DNA from: Dryomyza anilis
Lineage: Eukaryota > Arthropoda > Insecta > Diptera > Dryomyzidae
DNA length: 64,000 nt
Reading direction: 5' to 3'
NCBI GenBank assembly: GCA_951804985.1
Contig: OX638133.1
Span: 6,716,501 to 6,780,500, forward strand
A program made the position numbers and the translations under genes. Under the pieces are notes generated by a model, which worked only from the letters and a program-made list of their open reading frames with translations, searched no databases and was not told the DNA's origin. This document shows, one piece after another, positions 1-11,929 of this stretch (positions within the stretch are counted from its first letter, which is position 1; every line of letters begins with the position of its first letter).

Positions 1-740
1 GTCAAGAGTCGTGTGGCATCTAACTCGTAGCTATGGCTTATGAAAATCTCAAGTTGCAAGTTCGAGAGTTGTTCATAGAACTATTTGCTATCGGAATTTT
101 TATATATATTTTTTAAAATTATAAATTATGAAGCATTAAATTATGAAAAACTGCTAAAACATTATAAGAACTGATTTGTGTAGAAGAACTTTTTAAAATT
201 AATTGTTCAGCATTGTTTTAAAAATATGAAAATTACAATACACAACAAAATGAGTAAACAAATTTGCGCAGTATATGGCACTATTTTTGTATTATTGGCA
301 ATGACTCGCAGAATTCGAATATATTAATTAAAAAAATTCTATGGAGAGATTTACGAGATATCGGTCAATAACTTTTGAACCGAGCTTTCAAAAAGATGGT
401 CACATATATTTGCAAATATTTCGGCTTTTAAATAACGGGATTGATCAAATTTAATACTAAATAAAAGATAATCCAATAAACATTTCTCACAACATTTTGA
501 AATTGGTTTACTGGTTTGAGAGAATTCGATAGAAAAACCCGAACAAATTAATTTCTTTCGACAGAAATTACAATCTAAGATGCATTTAAAAAATTGGGAA
601 AAATCTAAAAAGTGATGCCTGTACCTTTTTTTAAAAAAAAAACTATGCAAAAATAAACTAAATCTATGGATACATTTTGAGGTCAAACAAAAAGTAATAT
701 AAAGCATTAGAATTGGGTATAAACTAAAAAATATCCCATA
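1..740. other. Unassigned AT-rich non-coding DNA
   Basis: AT-rich sequence with no recognisable gene, RNA or clear repeat boundary. A short minus-strand open frame at 351-707 is rich in F, K, C and L, as expected from AT-rich DNA, and shows no domain. Confidence 0.6.
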
Positions 741-1292
741 TTGTGTTTTTATACCCTACACCCATGGGTTACAGGTTATATATATGACCTAAGGCGTGAC
801 CGGTATGATAAGTATATATCGTCGTTGTAGAACGAAAAGTCACCAAATACATTTTCAAAATGCCAAATATTCATTTACAAAAAACTTTATATATCTGTCA
901 ATTTTTAATCGATGATCTCAATTATACCACATGATAGGAAAATGTTAATCTATCAATTGATATTTCAACTTTAAAAATGCATGAATTACTTTTTATAATA
1001 TTAATCAACAAACTCCAAATTTAAGTTTATCATAAAAATGTATTTGGTCATTTTTCGTTCTACGATATTTTCTTGATCAGCATCACTTTTCTAGTCGATT
1101 TAGACATGGCCGTCTGTCTGTCCGCCTATACAGGATAACTTGATAAACCTAACAGTTGAGAATACCGAGTAGGTTGTCGTAACAAATTTCTATTACTTTA
1201 TGATAATATTTCAAATATCTACCATATATGGCAGTTTCATCTACCAATTTGTATTTTTCGCTTTAAACGCATTAAGTTGAATTCCACAACTA
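741..1292 (+). mobile_element. GTCY (mini-me-like) element, tandem copy 1
   Basis: It begins with TATACCCTACACCCATGGG and carries the GGCGTGACCGGTATG block, then a TTCTTGATCAGCATCAC core and GGCCGTCTGTCTGTCC. The (TA)n-core-(GTCY)n order is that of dipteran GTCY elements. The core is split by an inverted-repeat MITE (819-1065). A nearly identical second copy follows head to tail. Confidence 0.72.
819..1065. mobile_element. TCGTCGTTGTAG MITE nested in GTCY copy 1
   Basis: The left end TCGTCGTTGTAGAACGAAAA is mirrored on the right by a TTTTCGTTCTACGA end. The flanks are TA-rich, and removing the insert restores a normal AGTATATATTCTTGATCAG-like core. Solo copies of the family occur at 16370-16594, 19684-19928 and 62481-62731. 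It has no coding capacity. Confidence 0.75.
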
Positions 1293-1866
1293 TTGTGTTT
1301 TTATACCCTACACCCATGGGTTACCGGTTATATATATGAGGATATTTTAGCGCATCTTAGAAGGCGTGACCGGTATGGAAAGTATATATCGTCGTTGTAA
1401 AACGAAAAGTCACCAAATACATTTTCAAAATGCCAAATATTCATTTACAAAAAACTTTATATATCTGTCAATTTTTAATCGATGATCTCAATTATTTTTA
1501 CCAAATGATAGGAAAATGTTAATCTATCAATTGATATTTCAACTTTAAAAATGCATCAATTACTTTTTATAATATTAATCAACAAACTCCAAATTTAAGT
1601 TTTTCAGAAAAATGTATTTGGTCATTTTTCGTTCTACGATATTTTCTTCATCGGCACCACTTTTCTAGTCGATTTAGACATGGCCGTCTGTCTGTCCGCC
1701 TATACAGGATAACTTGATAAACCCAACAGTTGAGAATACCGAGTAGGTTGTCGTAACAAATTTCTGTTCCTTTATGATAATATTTCAAATATCTACCATA
1801 TATGGCAGTTTCATCCACCAATTTGTATTTTTCGCTTTAAACGCATGAAGTTGAATTCCACAACTA
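1293..1866 (+). mobile_element. GTCY (mini-me-like) element, tandem copy 2
   Basis: This is a direct duplicate of 741-1292. It differs mainly by about 22 extra bases after TTATATATATGA, plus scattered substitutions. It carries the same MITE at the same internal position (1389-1639), so the MITE was already present when the unit was duplicated. Confidence 0.75.
1389..1639. mobile_element. TCGTCGTTGTAG MITE nested in GTCY copy 2
   Basis: This is the counterpart of 819-1065. The ends are TCGTCGTTGTAAAACG and CGTTCTACGA. It lies at the identical site in the duplicated host element. Confidence 0.75.
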
Positions 1867-3572
1867 GAAATTCCGTTTTAGCCGAATGAAGTTGGTTGTT
1901 ACAACATTTTTTTTCTTTTTTCCAACCGCATGCCTAATCATAAATAAATTATAAAAATATTTTACGCATTCAGCTCTTTTTATAATTTTTTCATATACGT
2001 ATTTATTATGTGTTGTATAACCCGCATTTTTTGTGATCTACCAGATTTTATTTTAAACATTAATTAGTGATCAATCAAATTATCGATGCTGTTTTACAAA
2101 GATCAAGACAACCCGCTCAAATCGTCATAAAAAGTGGCTGACTATTATGAGACAAACAGCTTCATTAGAAAACAGAAAATTCATATAAATTAATAAATTT
2201 TACGAAATGAGTCATGGCAGCAACAAATCCCAAACAGAAATACAAATCAAACTCAATTTATTATAATCGCCTTACCGTCGGAATGGAGCATAATTGAACT
2301 GAACAATGGTGCGGCTCATATTACACAGCAGCAACTAAAAACATGCTGGGCCATCAGTTTAAAAATTATAACCCTTAAAAAAAGAACCCATTAAGTTATT
2401 ATTGTGGCAATAATCAAATTTCCGAAAAATCATAAATAAAATTTGTAATAATTAAATTACTTACGATGGGTGGCTGGACTACAACGTAAACAAATCAATG
2501 TAGACTTAATCAATATATAAAAGATTCAATTAGTAAAATTTAATATACCTCAAACATTTTTTTAAGAAATAACCTAATATACAACATTGTTTAACAGAAA
2601 ATTATTTAATTTTTATTTCATTTAAAAGCTGAACTATTTTACTAAATTGTCAATTTTAGAGTTCATTTAGCTGTTAAGATTTTTCATAAATCAATACTCC
2701 ACAGTAAATTTTCTTAAAATCCTACTAAACTATCTCAAATAATTAAAAACTAAAATCACTGCAACCCTCCAAGCATAAAATAGTGAAAAAATACTAAAAT
2801 ACCCGCACAAAATGCAACCAAATTCGATTAAAACAATTTTAAGTGGTATCGTATAGCACTGAAAATATCAACACAATTGATCTAATAAAATACTGTTAAA
2901 TTATGTATTGTGCATATGGCATGCGGACAGCTACTGTGGAGCAAATCGAAATGTTTAATGGTGCTACATGTTTTTCCATGGTAAAATTACCACTGATTGA
3001 ATTGAATTGGATTAGTCAACGAAAGCGTGTCAAATTTGACGTTGCGCTCAACTGCGATACACACTTGCAACAATTTAGTTCTGGTGAACTTGTGAAAATG
3101 CATAACAATTTACGCATCTATACAAATTAAGAGATATAGCGAGCTACACAGAGAAAAACAGACAATTTTAAATTTTATCATCACATTTTTAATATAATCT
3201 TTTAGGGATATAAATTCCAAATTAAATGTCAATATTTTTAATTTAAACATTCTCAATTTAAAACAGTGCATAATCATGTTACTGTGGCATAGTTCATAGC
3301 GACAAATTCGAATTACAAAATGCATATAAAGTAATTTGAAATGATGAGAATAACACCATAGATCACCAAAAAAATAATGTGTAGAAAGAAGTATGTTTTT
3401 AAAATATATATAAATAAATAAATTTATTTGTTTTACTACATTGATGTAGTTACTTCTGTACAGAAAATAACATGCATTATCTACATTTTGTATATATTTA
3501 AACGTCCAGAATTATGTAGAAAAAATATTAGATATACAATTTTTATACTACATTATATTTTTATTTTAAAAA
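1867..3572. other. Unassigned intergenic DNA
   Basis: Nearly all AT-rich. At 1885-1927, GGTTGTTACAAC and CCAACCGCAT form a short repeat seen inverted at 13229-13260. A 75-residue open frame at 2903-3130 has mixed composition but no start context, splice signal or domain that I recognise, so I do not call it. The remainder shows nothing I can name. Confidence 0.55.
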
Positions 3573-4035
3573 CCCAGATAGCAAAATGCTCGCACTGTTC
3601 CCGCACTGTGAGCGCACACCCTAGAAAATAGTCGCATGTGTGCGCTCACAATGATCCAAATGTGCGTCAGCATAGGAGGCTCAATACGGTCGCACATGTG
3701 CGAGAAATTTGTGAGTCGCATTTGAGTATCAATATAGTCGCACGTTTGCGTACAAAATTAAAAAAAATCAATTGTGTGAGTCGCATATGAACCTCATATA
3801 GCCTTCACAAATGCTGAAAAAATAAAAAATTTAAAATTCCAATTGTGTGAGTCGCATTTGAGCTTCATATAGCTCGCACAAATGCGAGAAAATTTGTTTG
3901 AGGCGAATATGAACCTCATATAGCCTTCACAAATGTTGAAAAAATCAAAAATGTGAGGCTCATTGTAGCCTCATATAGCTCGCACATGTGCGACTAAAAC
4001 AAAAGTTGAAAAAAAAAAACAGATTTGTTTTGACA
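3573..4035 (+). repeat. 463 bp tandem unit 1
   Basis: The unit begins at CCCAGATAGC and ends at CAGATTTGTTTTGACA. Inside are about five diverged ~75 bp subunits of the form GTGAGTCGCAT...TCATATAG...CGCACAAATGCGA. It is almost identical to the following unit. Confidence 0.85.
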
Positions 4036-4498
4036 CCCAGATAGCAAAATGCTCGCACTGTTCCCGCACTGTGAGCACACACCCTAGAAAATAGTCGCAT
4101 GTGTGCGCTCACAATGATCCAAATGTGCGTCAGCATAGGAGGCTCAATACGCTCGCACATGTGCGAGAAATTTGTGAGTCGCATTTGAGTATCAATATAG
4201 TCGCACGTTTGCGTACAAAATTACAAAAAATCAATTGTGTGAGTCGCATATGAACCTCATATAGCCATCACAAATGCTGAAAAAATAAAAATTTTAAAAT
4301 TTCAATTGTGTGAGTCGCATTTGAGCTTTATATAGCCCGCACAAATGCGAGAAAATTTGTTTGAGGCGCATATGAACCTCATATAGCCTTCACAAATGCT
4401 GAAAAAAATCAAAAATGTGAGACTCATTGTAGCCTCATATAGTTCACACATGTGCGACTTAAACAAAAGTTGAAAAAAAAAAACAGATTTGTTTTGAC
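4036..4498 (+). repeat. 463 bp tandem unit 2
   Basis: This is a near-identical direct copy of 3573-4035, with few substitutions. It contains a perfect 16 bp palindrome CTCGCACATGTGCGAG at 4152-4167, where unit 1 has one mismatch. Confidence 0.85.
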
Positions 4499-4959
4499 AT
4501 TTTTATTTATTTTAAATTTTAATATTATTATTATATTTTTAATATTAGAAAATTTTAAATACATTTTATGACGGCAGCGCTAAACCAGGAGCGCAAAACC
4601 AAAATTACAACTTAAAAAGTCATAGAGCAACAGAAGGACGTTTGTATTATAATTAGCTCTGCTGTTTGTTTTGCTGCCTTTCATGGCTCGTAGAGCAATT
4701 CTTATTTTCTTTTCCATTCTTTTCCGCGACCAGAACTTGAGCCTTAGACACCAGATTGTTGGTTTTCAGTTCACAAAACGAACAAAATCAAAAAAAAAGA
4801 ATTATTTTTTTTGTTTACAAAATCAAAGAAAATTTGAAAAAATCTCCCTTTCAAATTTGACTATAGTACTCGCACAAATGCGAGTTTTGTGATTTTTGAG
4901 TGCTCGCACAATGAGTTCACTAGGAACTCACATCGTGCGCCTGATTTTATTCGTTTTAT

Positions 4960-5712
4960 TATACCCTACACTAAGAGTGAAAGGGTATATTCAGTTTGGT
5001 ACGCCGTTTGTAACACCCAGAAGGAAGCATCTCCGGTATGGAAAAGTATATATATTCTTGATCAGCATGACCTCCTGAGTCGATTTAGCGATGTCCGTCT
5101 GTCCGTCTGTCCGTCTGTCTGTCTGTCCGTCTGTCCGTCCGTCTGTCTGTCTGTCCGTCTGTCTGTCTGTTGAAATCCCTACTACTTTTAAAATTGAAGA
5201 GCTAGATAAATGAAACTTATAACTTAGATTACTAATATACCTACGCTGTATGTGCGAAAAAATTGGCGAGATCGGACCATTGCGACCTATGATCCGACCA
5301 CATATGTTCAAATACCTCATATAAAATTTACATATACAGATCAATTTTACTGTATACGTGCTTAGGTAAACTTTTTTGGTCAAATATATATTGACATCAT
5401 GCTCAAATACATGATAATAATGTTTTCCGGCGAAAAGACTTGTGGTTCACAAAAAAAAAATCGAAATTCGGTACACCTACCCATTTGTAAATATGGGTAT
5501 CAAATGAATGGAAATTCTTCAACGATTGAATGTTTGTAGTTATTTTCAGGATTCGTATACCCTGGTGACCTATGTATCACTTTGAATGGTAACCACACAT
5601 ATGTGTAGGGTATTTATAGTCGGTTTAGACCGACTATAATTTTGATAATCCTAACTATCATAATTACACCTACTTTAAAATTTCCCATGTGATCTAACCT
5701 TCCCAACTGGTT
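4960..5712 (+). mobile_element. GTCY (mini-me-like) element, subfamily B
   Basis: It begins TATACCCTACACTAAGAGTG, then has GGTACGCCGTTTGTAACACCC, a TATATATTCTTGATCAGCAT core, a long GTCC/GTCT array, TAGTCGGTTTAGACCGACTA, and ends CCTTCCCAACTGG. It matches 32187-32849 almost throughout. It splits the right half of the 3573-5934 element. No protein is encoded. Confidence 0.8.
5093..5170 (+). repeat. (GTCT/GTCC)n microsatellite
   Basis: About 19 tetranucleotide units. It is the expanded GTCY tract of the surrounding element and the longest in the window. Confidence 0.95.
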
Positions 5713-5934
5713 TTTTTTTATTTTTGAGTGATCGCACTATGACTTCACTACGGAATCACATCGTGAGCCCGTATAAATGCGAGTTTTGTGATTTTTGTGT
5801 GCTCGCTCACAGCTCTCACTACGCACTCATATCATGCGCCCGCACGTTGTGTGTTCATTTGGCTGGCATATAGCACGCACGATGTGAGCCCGCACGACAT
5901 GATTTTTTCGTGCGACGCACGTTTGATATCTGGG

Positions 5935-7150
5935 AAGGCATCACAATCATTTAAGTATTGATTTTCACTTGTACCATATATAAATAATATGCGAAAAATA
6001 AATAATATACGCATTTTGCATTTGCATTCTACGCATTTCTTTCAGTTGCTTAGGTTTCGTTTGTACCTGTTAGGGTTAGGTTGATAGGAAATCTTTCGAC
6101 TGCCTTCAAAATAAAAAATAATTTAAAATGAGGCCGTCATGATAATAGAATTCTTTACTAATTGTAAGTACTCATTTTTCAGATTACAGTTCTTTTACTC
6201 TTTGAAGTACTTTTTTAAGAAATCCGGGATCAGTTTTTTGGGATTAGTTTGACTTAAATCCTGGGATTGACATCCCTAGACCTGCTCACAAAACAGTATT
6301 CCAACATGGAGAAAGCCAGCTTCATTGTGTAGTAGAAAAAGGTAGTAAAAAGTGTTATTTTCTCGGTGTAAATACTGCATTGACTGTGGAGCTCATAAAA
6401 ACTAGGCTGAGGATTGTATACCGAGCCGCTGTGTTAAAAAAGTCTGTTTCATACATATATTGGATAGACGGAGCAAACAAAAAAATTCGAAATCCCCGAC
6501 GTTTGTACAGATTGTAATAATTTTTATGCATGCATAAAATTAACTTCAATGCAGTTTCAGTTCATTATTCTTAAATAAACTACGTGATTGACTGCATCAT
6601 ATTAAATAGGATCAAGTAATTCGAATGGAATTTTATCGCTTGATTAATTTATATGTGATTTTTCAATCATTTACGTACAATTGAATAATTTTCTGATAAA
6701 ATGTGTATAATAATTTCTTATTTTGTAAGTAAAAATTGTAACCGTTAGTGAGTCATTTTTTGTATACTACTCTAACTATTATTTTTATTAAAGCAGTTCG
6801 ACAATTGACCAACTCTCCCCCAAATTGTACAATACAAAACAAAAAAACTACTTTGCTTCCGACCAAACGACCGACTTTAACGGTTTCCCTCGGCACGGTG
6901 CAACATTAAAAAGTAGAGCAAATCGTTGAAAATGATATCCAGCAGTCAACAGCGGTATCTATGAGTTGTATCAGTGAGTAGCTGTTATTTATTGATTTGC
7001 CGCTGTTTGTGTCATTGTCTGTGCCAGTACATAAGAGTTTTTGTTGGACAAAAATAAAAATAAATTATTTTAAAGATTCGTCTATTTGTATTTTATATAC
7101 ATTTATATAAATCTAAAAATATAAAACTAAATTTTTATATCATCTTCATT
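5935..7150. other. Unassigned intergenic DNA
   Basis: No gene or repeat is recognised. A somewhat GC-richer, non-repetitive patch at about 6840-7030 (GACCAAACGACCGACTTTAA, CGGCACGGTGCAAC) could be regulatory. The rest is AT-rich. Confidence 0.5.
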
Positions 7151-7184
7151 TTGCAAATTTTGTAAATTTACTTGAAACATTAAA

Positions 7185-7340
7185 TTTTAACATTTTTAAA
7201 AATTTCCCTTTTTGGGAAATTTTTTAAAAATTACATTTTATATCATTTCATGTTTAAAAACGTATAAATTTACTTAAAACATAAAATTCCAGCATTTTAA
7301 AAAAATTTCCCATTATGGGAAATTTTTATTCACACATAAA
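7185..7340. repeat. Duplicated short hairpin (AAATTTCCC...GGGAAATTT)
   Basis: Two related segments about 105 bp apart each carry an AAATTTCCC(N)nGGGAAATTT palindrome preceded by ACTT(G/A)AAACAT(A/T)AA. They are a small local duplication or the remains of a foldback element. Confidence 0.6.
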
Positions 7341-8609
7341 ATGAATACGTTTTGATGTGCAATTTGCATTGTTTCTGAATAATTTTAAATTAAAAGTTTC
7401 AAAAATAATAGTTATTACTAAAAAATTTAAATTTTCACAAAGATATGTCTCTTTTAAATGCTTTTTAATTTTTCTATGGTTTACAAATATTTTCGCAATG
7501 CTCTCATTTACACTGATTACTCACAAAAGTAATACGTATACGTAAATCAACCGATTGAACTTTCAATTTGTGCGCCATTCAACTGGGTCTACGATCATAA
7601 AATAAAGCACGTCTAGCTAGCCAATACACAGCCAAACACACACCCATTCCAAAGTGGGTACTTTCATGGCGTACAGTCTTTTCTATTTTGTGTTAATTAT
7701 TTTTATTTTTTGTTCATTGCAATGTATCGCATGAATTGTGGTGCTATGATGGTGACTACTATTTCTTCGATACTCTGTGTGTTGAAAATTGTTTACGACA
7801 ATCAACGCAGATCGTCGTAGATTGCAGATCTTCACTTATTTTATTAGAGTTTCTACTTAATATGGTATTTTATTGTGGTATGTTATGTGGTCTTTTATTT
7901 TCATTACTATTTGTGGTGTTTTTTCTATTATTTGTTTTTGTTATGCTGTGTTTCATTTTCACTTATATTGTCATCGTCGCAGTTTATTTTTTTTTATTTT
8001 AATGCTATTGTCACATTTGCCATATATTGTAATCCGTCTCGATTGGCTCGTTTTACATTTTTCACAATAGCAGTCAAGAGGCCATTGACTGTTCTGTATC
8101 CATGGGTCTATAACATAATAGATTTATTTTTCCTCTAGAATTTCTAGAATTTCTTTTAGGTTGTCATGTTTTAGTGCGGTTTATCTAGATGCTTATTTTT
8201 CTTCGTTGGAGGAGTTCCAATTACGTATTTACTTCTTTGGTGTCATATTTGTAATTAATGTTTATTATATGGCTTTACTGGAACCTTGATTATTGCAATA
8301 ACTAAGATAATTATTATTTTTTCAATTTCTATATTAACTGTATCTTTAGAAATTCTTTTTTTAAAAATACATACATTTTATTGAAGATTAAAAATTAACC
8401 AAACCCTCAATGACCTCATAAATAGTTAAGAGAATAAATTAAAATGTTTGAGGTCCATGCAAATTTATTTGCGTAGGTGGGAACTAGTTTTACACAAAAA
8501 CTCACAACTAATTTAATGTCAAAAATTTGAATGTCAATAACATAATGTGGTCGACAATAATGCAATACCACAACACTACGAAATATCCGCAAAGAAATGA
8601 ACTCTTATA
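7341..8609. other. Unassigned intergenic DNA, T-rich in the middle
   Basis: A mixed-composition patch lies at 7560-7680. A long T-rich stretch at 7680-8290 produces several overlapping hydrophobic frames (7736-8138) that look like membrane proteins only because of TTT and TTA codons. I see no gene. Confidence 0.5.
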
Positions 8610-9299
8610 CACAGAACCAAAAAGTGACGTAAATACAACGAACTTGTACATCAATACGACTAACAAATTAATCAAATGTCAACCGATGATCGCGTTCGTC
8701 AATATTACGTATTGTGTTAATCAATCGAGCTTTACTAACACATTGAAAGATTTTGACGTACGGTGTACGTCAAATGATATTTATTAAACTTGTTCATAAT
8801 ACTTGTTCATAATAAACTTGTTCATAATGATTTTAATTAAATAGTAATTAATAATACAAAAGTATTAAAATAAATTTCCAGCCAAATTAAATCATGAAAT
8901 CAATTTGACTGCGAATTTCGGAATAACTATTGAAACTTAAATCTTTTTCCATATCATGCTCATCAAATTATTGTCTTGAAGTAGTCTGGTTTTATTACAT
9001 TTTTCCAATAAAATTTGAGCATTCTATTTTATTATTTTTGGTCAGAAAAAGAAACAATAGACCAACTTTTACACGTTCACAGCACGGCGTCTATTTGTTT
9101 TCCGCCCTTACAGTATTCCTGTATGTGTTAGTGTATACATGAGAGCTTGGGATTGAGGATTCCGATACGTAATATTGATAAACGACTACATTAAAACATG
9201 TATGTTTGTACATTATATTGATTAACTTGTTCGTCAATATTACGAAAACAGTTTGATGTACGTCGTTTGTCAATATGACGAACGATACTTTTTTCTGTG
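8610..9299. mobile_element. CACAGAA-ended MITE with TA target duplication
   Basis: The left end CACAGAACCAAAAAGTGACG and the right end CTTTTTTCTGTG are inverted repeats flanked by TA (8608-8609 and 9300-9301). Subterminal GTCAATATTACG/CGTAATATTGAC motifs are also inverted. An open frame at 8527-8787 runs across the left boundary and is not a gene. The TA duplication suggests a Tc1/mariner-like transposase in trans. Confidence 0.72.
8787..8832 (+). repeat. ACTTGTTCATAATA short tandem repeat
   Basis: Three near-perfect copies of a 14-16 bp unit, ACTTGTTCATAAT, lie within the MITE interior. Confidence 0.85.
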
Positions 9300-9319
9300 T
9301 ATAAATAACCTCAACAATA

Positions 9320-10090
9320 AACGAGTTGGGAAAGTTAGGTCACATGGGTAAGTTCGGTCATATGGGACGGACTGTTATAGTCGATCGGGCCCGACTATGG
9401 AATACCCTACACCTTAATGTGAGATATTTAATTGTATACCTCATAATATTATTCACATATCAGAAATTTACGTCTCATATAATTTAAAAAATTGATATAA
9501 AAGTATAAAATATCTAATAAAAAAATTTAAAAATAAAAGTGGGCGGACCACGCCTATATTTAATATTTTGTAAGGCAAATATTTCACAGATTTTATTTTA
9601 ATAATTTACGGATGAAACTTCCACTATGAAAACCCGGAAAATAATGAAAAAAAAAGTGGGCGGATCACGCCCATTTTTGGACCACATATTTTTAGGTGAA
9701 TTATAACAATATGTTTTAAATTTTATAACTATATTTTGAATACTTTTCGAGTTATTAGTTCCTAAAGAGTTATATAAAAGTGACTTGTATGGGAGGTGGG
9801 CGTGTCCGTTGACCGATTTGGCTCATTTTCAAACTTAGTTCCTACTTTTGGCTAAAATATATTGAGACGAAATTTCATCGTATTCTGATCAGTATTTCTC
9901 AAGATTTTCTGTATTCGGACAGCAAGACAGCAAGACGGACAGACAGACAGACGGACATGGCTTAACGGACTCGGGTAGTGATGCTGATCAAGAATATATA
10001 TACTTTTCCATACCGGACACGCCTCCTAAGGGGCGTTACAATATATGCACAAAGTTAATATACCCTGTACCTCATAGGTGTAGGGTATAA
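9320..10090 (-). mobile_element. GTCY (mini-me-like) element, subfamily A, minus strand
   Basis: Read on the minus strand it runs from TATACCCTACACC through GGGGCGTTAC's complement GTAACGCCCC, the GGAGGCGTGTCCGGTATGG block, the ATTCTTGATCAGCATCACTA core and GTCTGTCTGTCCG, to CATGTGACCTAACTTTCCC and AACTCGT. It is the same subfamily as 14421-15203, 43672-44482 and 60693-61424. Confidence 0.82.
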
Positions 10091-10164
10091 ATACATATTT
10101 CATACGGGTTTGATTCATTTTTATTCATTTACTAGCAGGGACCTCTTTTATTGAAGATAATTGT

Positions 10165-10310
10165 ACTAGGCAGTAACAAAAACTAAATTAATTCTCTCCC
10201 AAATAACTTTTCTCAAAGACAATTCTTCCCCTGACTATTATTCCCTGGACTATTCATCCCCGGACTATTCATCTTGGACTTTTCTTCCCGTGAAAAATTA
10301 CAAATAGTTC
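10165..10310 (+). repeat. Degenerate ACTATTCATCCCCGG short-unit repeat
   Basis: Imperfect units of about 15-17 bp (GACTATTATTCCCTG, GACTATTCATCCCCGG, GACTATTCATCTTGG) run in tandem. Related TTCTTCCCGAGACAATT arrays lie at 24880-25000, 25560-25690 and 34550-34640. Confidence 0.6.
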
Positions 10311-10580
10311 TTTGAAGGACAATTTATATAATAGATTAAGAAAACTCTGATGATTTTGAATTGATCAGCCAATATTTGTACGTTAACATAATTTTCTATC
10401 GAATGTCATAACAAATTTAGAAATTTTTCGATCAATTTTTATAATATTTAACGAACAAATTTAGTTGGATATTTTTACATATATTCGATTATTTTCAAAA
10501 AATCTAGTTATTCTCTCTACACTAAGAAAACTCACAACAAACAACCTGGTATATTTGGCTTATTTTGGCATTTGCCTAAT

Positions 10581-11060
10581 ACAGGGTGTTTGGTTCATCG
10601 ATGTCAATAACTCGGGAGGTATTCTATGATTCAAAAAATAAGAAAATGTTAAATAAAAATGTGTCCTATTTTGCACCCTGTTTAAGATACAGGATGTTTA
10701 GTAAATGCATATTACTTACATAGTCTATTCAAGAAAATTGGTTATAAAATTTAATCTGTTTATAAATGCCTATCAATTTTTCACTCATATTTTACACAAT
10801 TAAATTACCTTTCCATGGTATATCACATCCTGGAATCCAATGATTTCTTCCTTTTTTCAAATGTACGTAAAGTTGAAATTTACGAAAATAAAAATACAAA
10901 TTTTAACTTTGTCATTGATTTTCTCAAAATATGGTATGGGTATCACCCCATTTTTTTCTAATTTCATTTTATTCTTTTTGATTTCTTTTATGTGAGAAGA
11001 AATCAAATAAAGCGCGGTTATCGTTAGAAGTGGCCCAGAAGTCACCACATTTTACGAATT
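10581..11060 (+). repeat. Dispersed repeat beginning ACAGGGTGTTTGGTTCATCG
   Basis: The same sequence occurs in reverse at 43400-44561, where a GTCY element interrupts it. Shared blocks include TGTTTGGTTCATCGATGTCA, GTAAATGCATATTACTTACA and AATTACCTTTCCA. A fragment of the far end (GTGGCCCAGAAGTCA) recurs at 53795. The superfamily is unknown to me. Confidence 0.7.
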
Positions 11061-11100
11061 TTGAAAATAACTGCAAAATTGTCATCGTGAGACAGATAGT

Positions 11101-11849
11101 ACACTGAAAAAGAGAGTACACATAAAAGATTCATTGTATTGAAGAACCATTCATAATATTAATGACCAACAACAGCAATGTTATGAATGCATTCATAAAT
11201 ATTATGAGTGCTTCGTAACTGACAACAAGTGTTCTTCAATATGAATACTGTATGTGAAGAATACGTGCATAAATTAGTAAAATGTTTTATAATATATTTA
11301 TATAATACTTATATAATACAACAAAAAAAGTTATATTTATATAAAATATATTAAAAAAATAAAAACATATAAAATATATTAAAAAAAACATTTTATGTTA
11401 TAATAATTTTTTTTTTTAAATTCTGAAAAAAATTATTTTCTATTTTTTTTTGGTTAAATAAAATTTTTTACAACAAAATTTTTTTCGAATTATTTTCTAT
11501 TTTTTTTTGAAAAATTCGTACAAAAAATGTCCATCAATTATTTTATTATGAAAAAAAAAATATTAGTTCAACAATATTCATCCTATTTAATATTACATTC
11601 ATTAATTTTATGAACAAATTCATAGATATTATAATTATATTCATCAATATGATGATTCAAATTCATTGTATTGAATATTTCGTTATTCACTATTATGTTC
11701 GATAGTATGAATAAGTTCACATATATAATGAATGCATTCATCAATATTTCATTTAATGTACGGTGGTATAAATATGATGATTCCGGTAGTTAGTAGAAAA
11801 ATTCATAATATTTATGAATAAAATTATCATATTGTTGAATTTTTGTCTG
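11101..11849 (-). mobile_element. ATCAATATGATGA MITE, diverged copy
   Basis: It shares ATTCATTGTATTGAAGAACC, CATTCATAATATTAATGAC and AATTCATAATATTTATGAAT with the complete copy at 45957-46684, in the opposite orientation. The interior is an A/T-rich run with T7-T9 tracts. The terminal bases are degraded. Confidence 0.65.
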
Positions 11850-11929
11850 ATCACCCATATGTACGTTTTCAGTATTATTGGAGTTAATGTGAATCGGTGT
11901 GTCATAAAAATAGTTTTCTTCTTGCACTG

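Larger units (their letters stand above)
3573..5934. mobile_element. 2.4 kb inverted-terminal element with CGCACATGTGCG tandem repeats
   Basis: The left terminus CCCAGATAGCAAAATGCTCG and the right terminus (reverse complement CCCAGATATCAAACGTGCG) form terminal inverted repeats. The body holds two ~463 bp tandem units on the left, a spacer (4499-4860), and diverged CTCGCACAAATGCGAG-type motifs on the right, interrupted by a GTCY element (4960-5712). There is no transposase-like frame. A foldback-type element is the best reading. No clear TSD is seen. Confidence 0.65.

Noticed and set aside
4991..5383. 130-residue minus-strand frame with a TDRQTDGRTDG stretch
   Set aside because: The repeat is the translation of the (GTCY)n microsatellite inside a transposon and is not a gene.
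7736..8138. Overlapping frames resembling membrane proteins
   Set aside because: Two overlapping frames look equally membrane-like because the DNA is T-rich.
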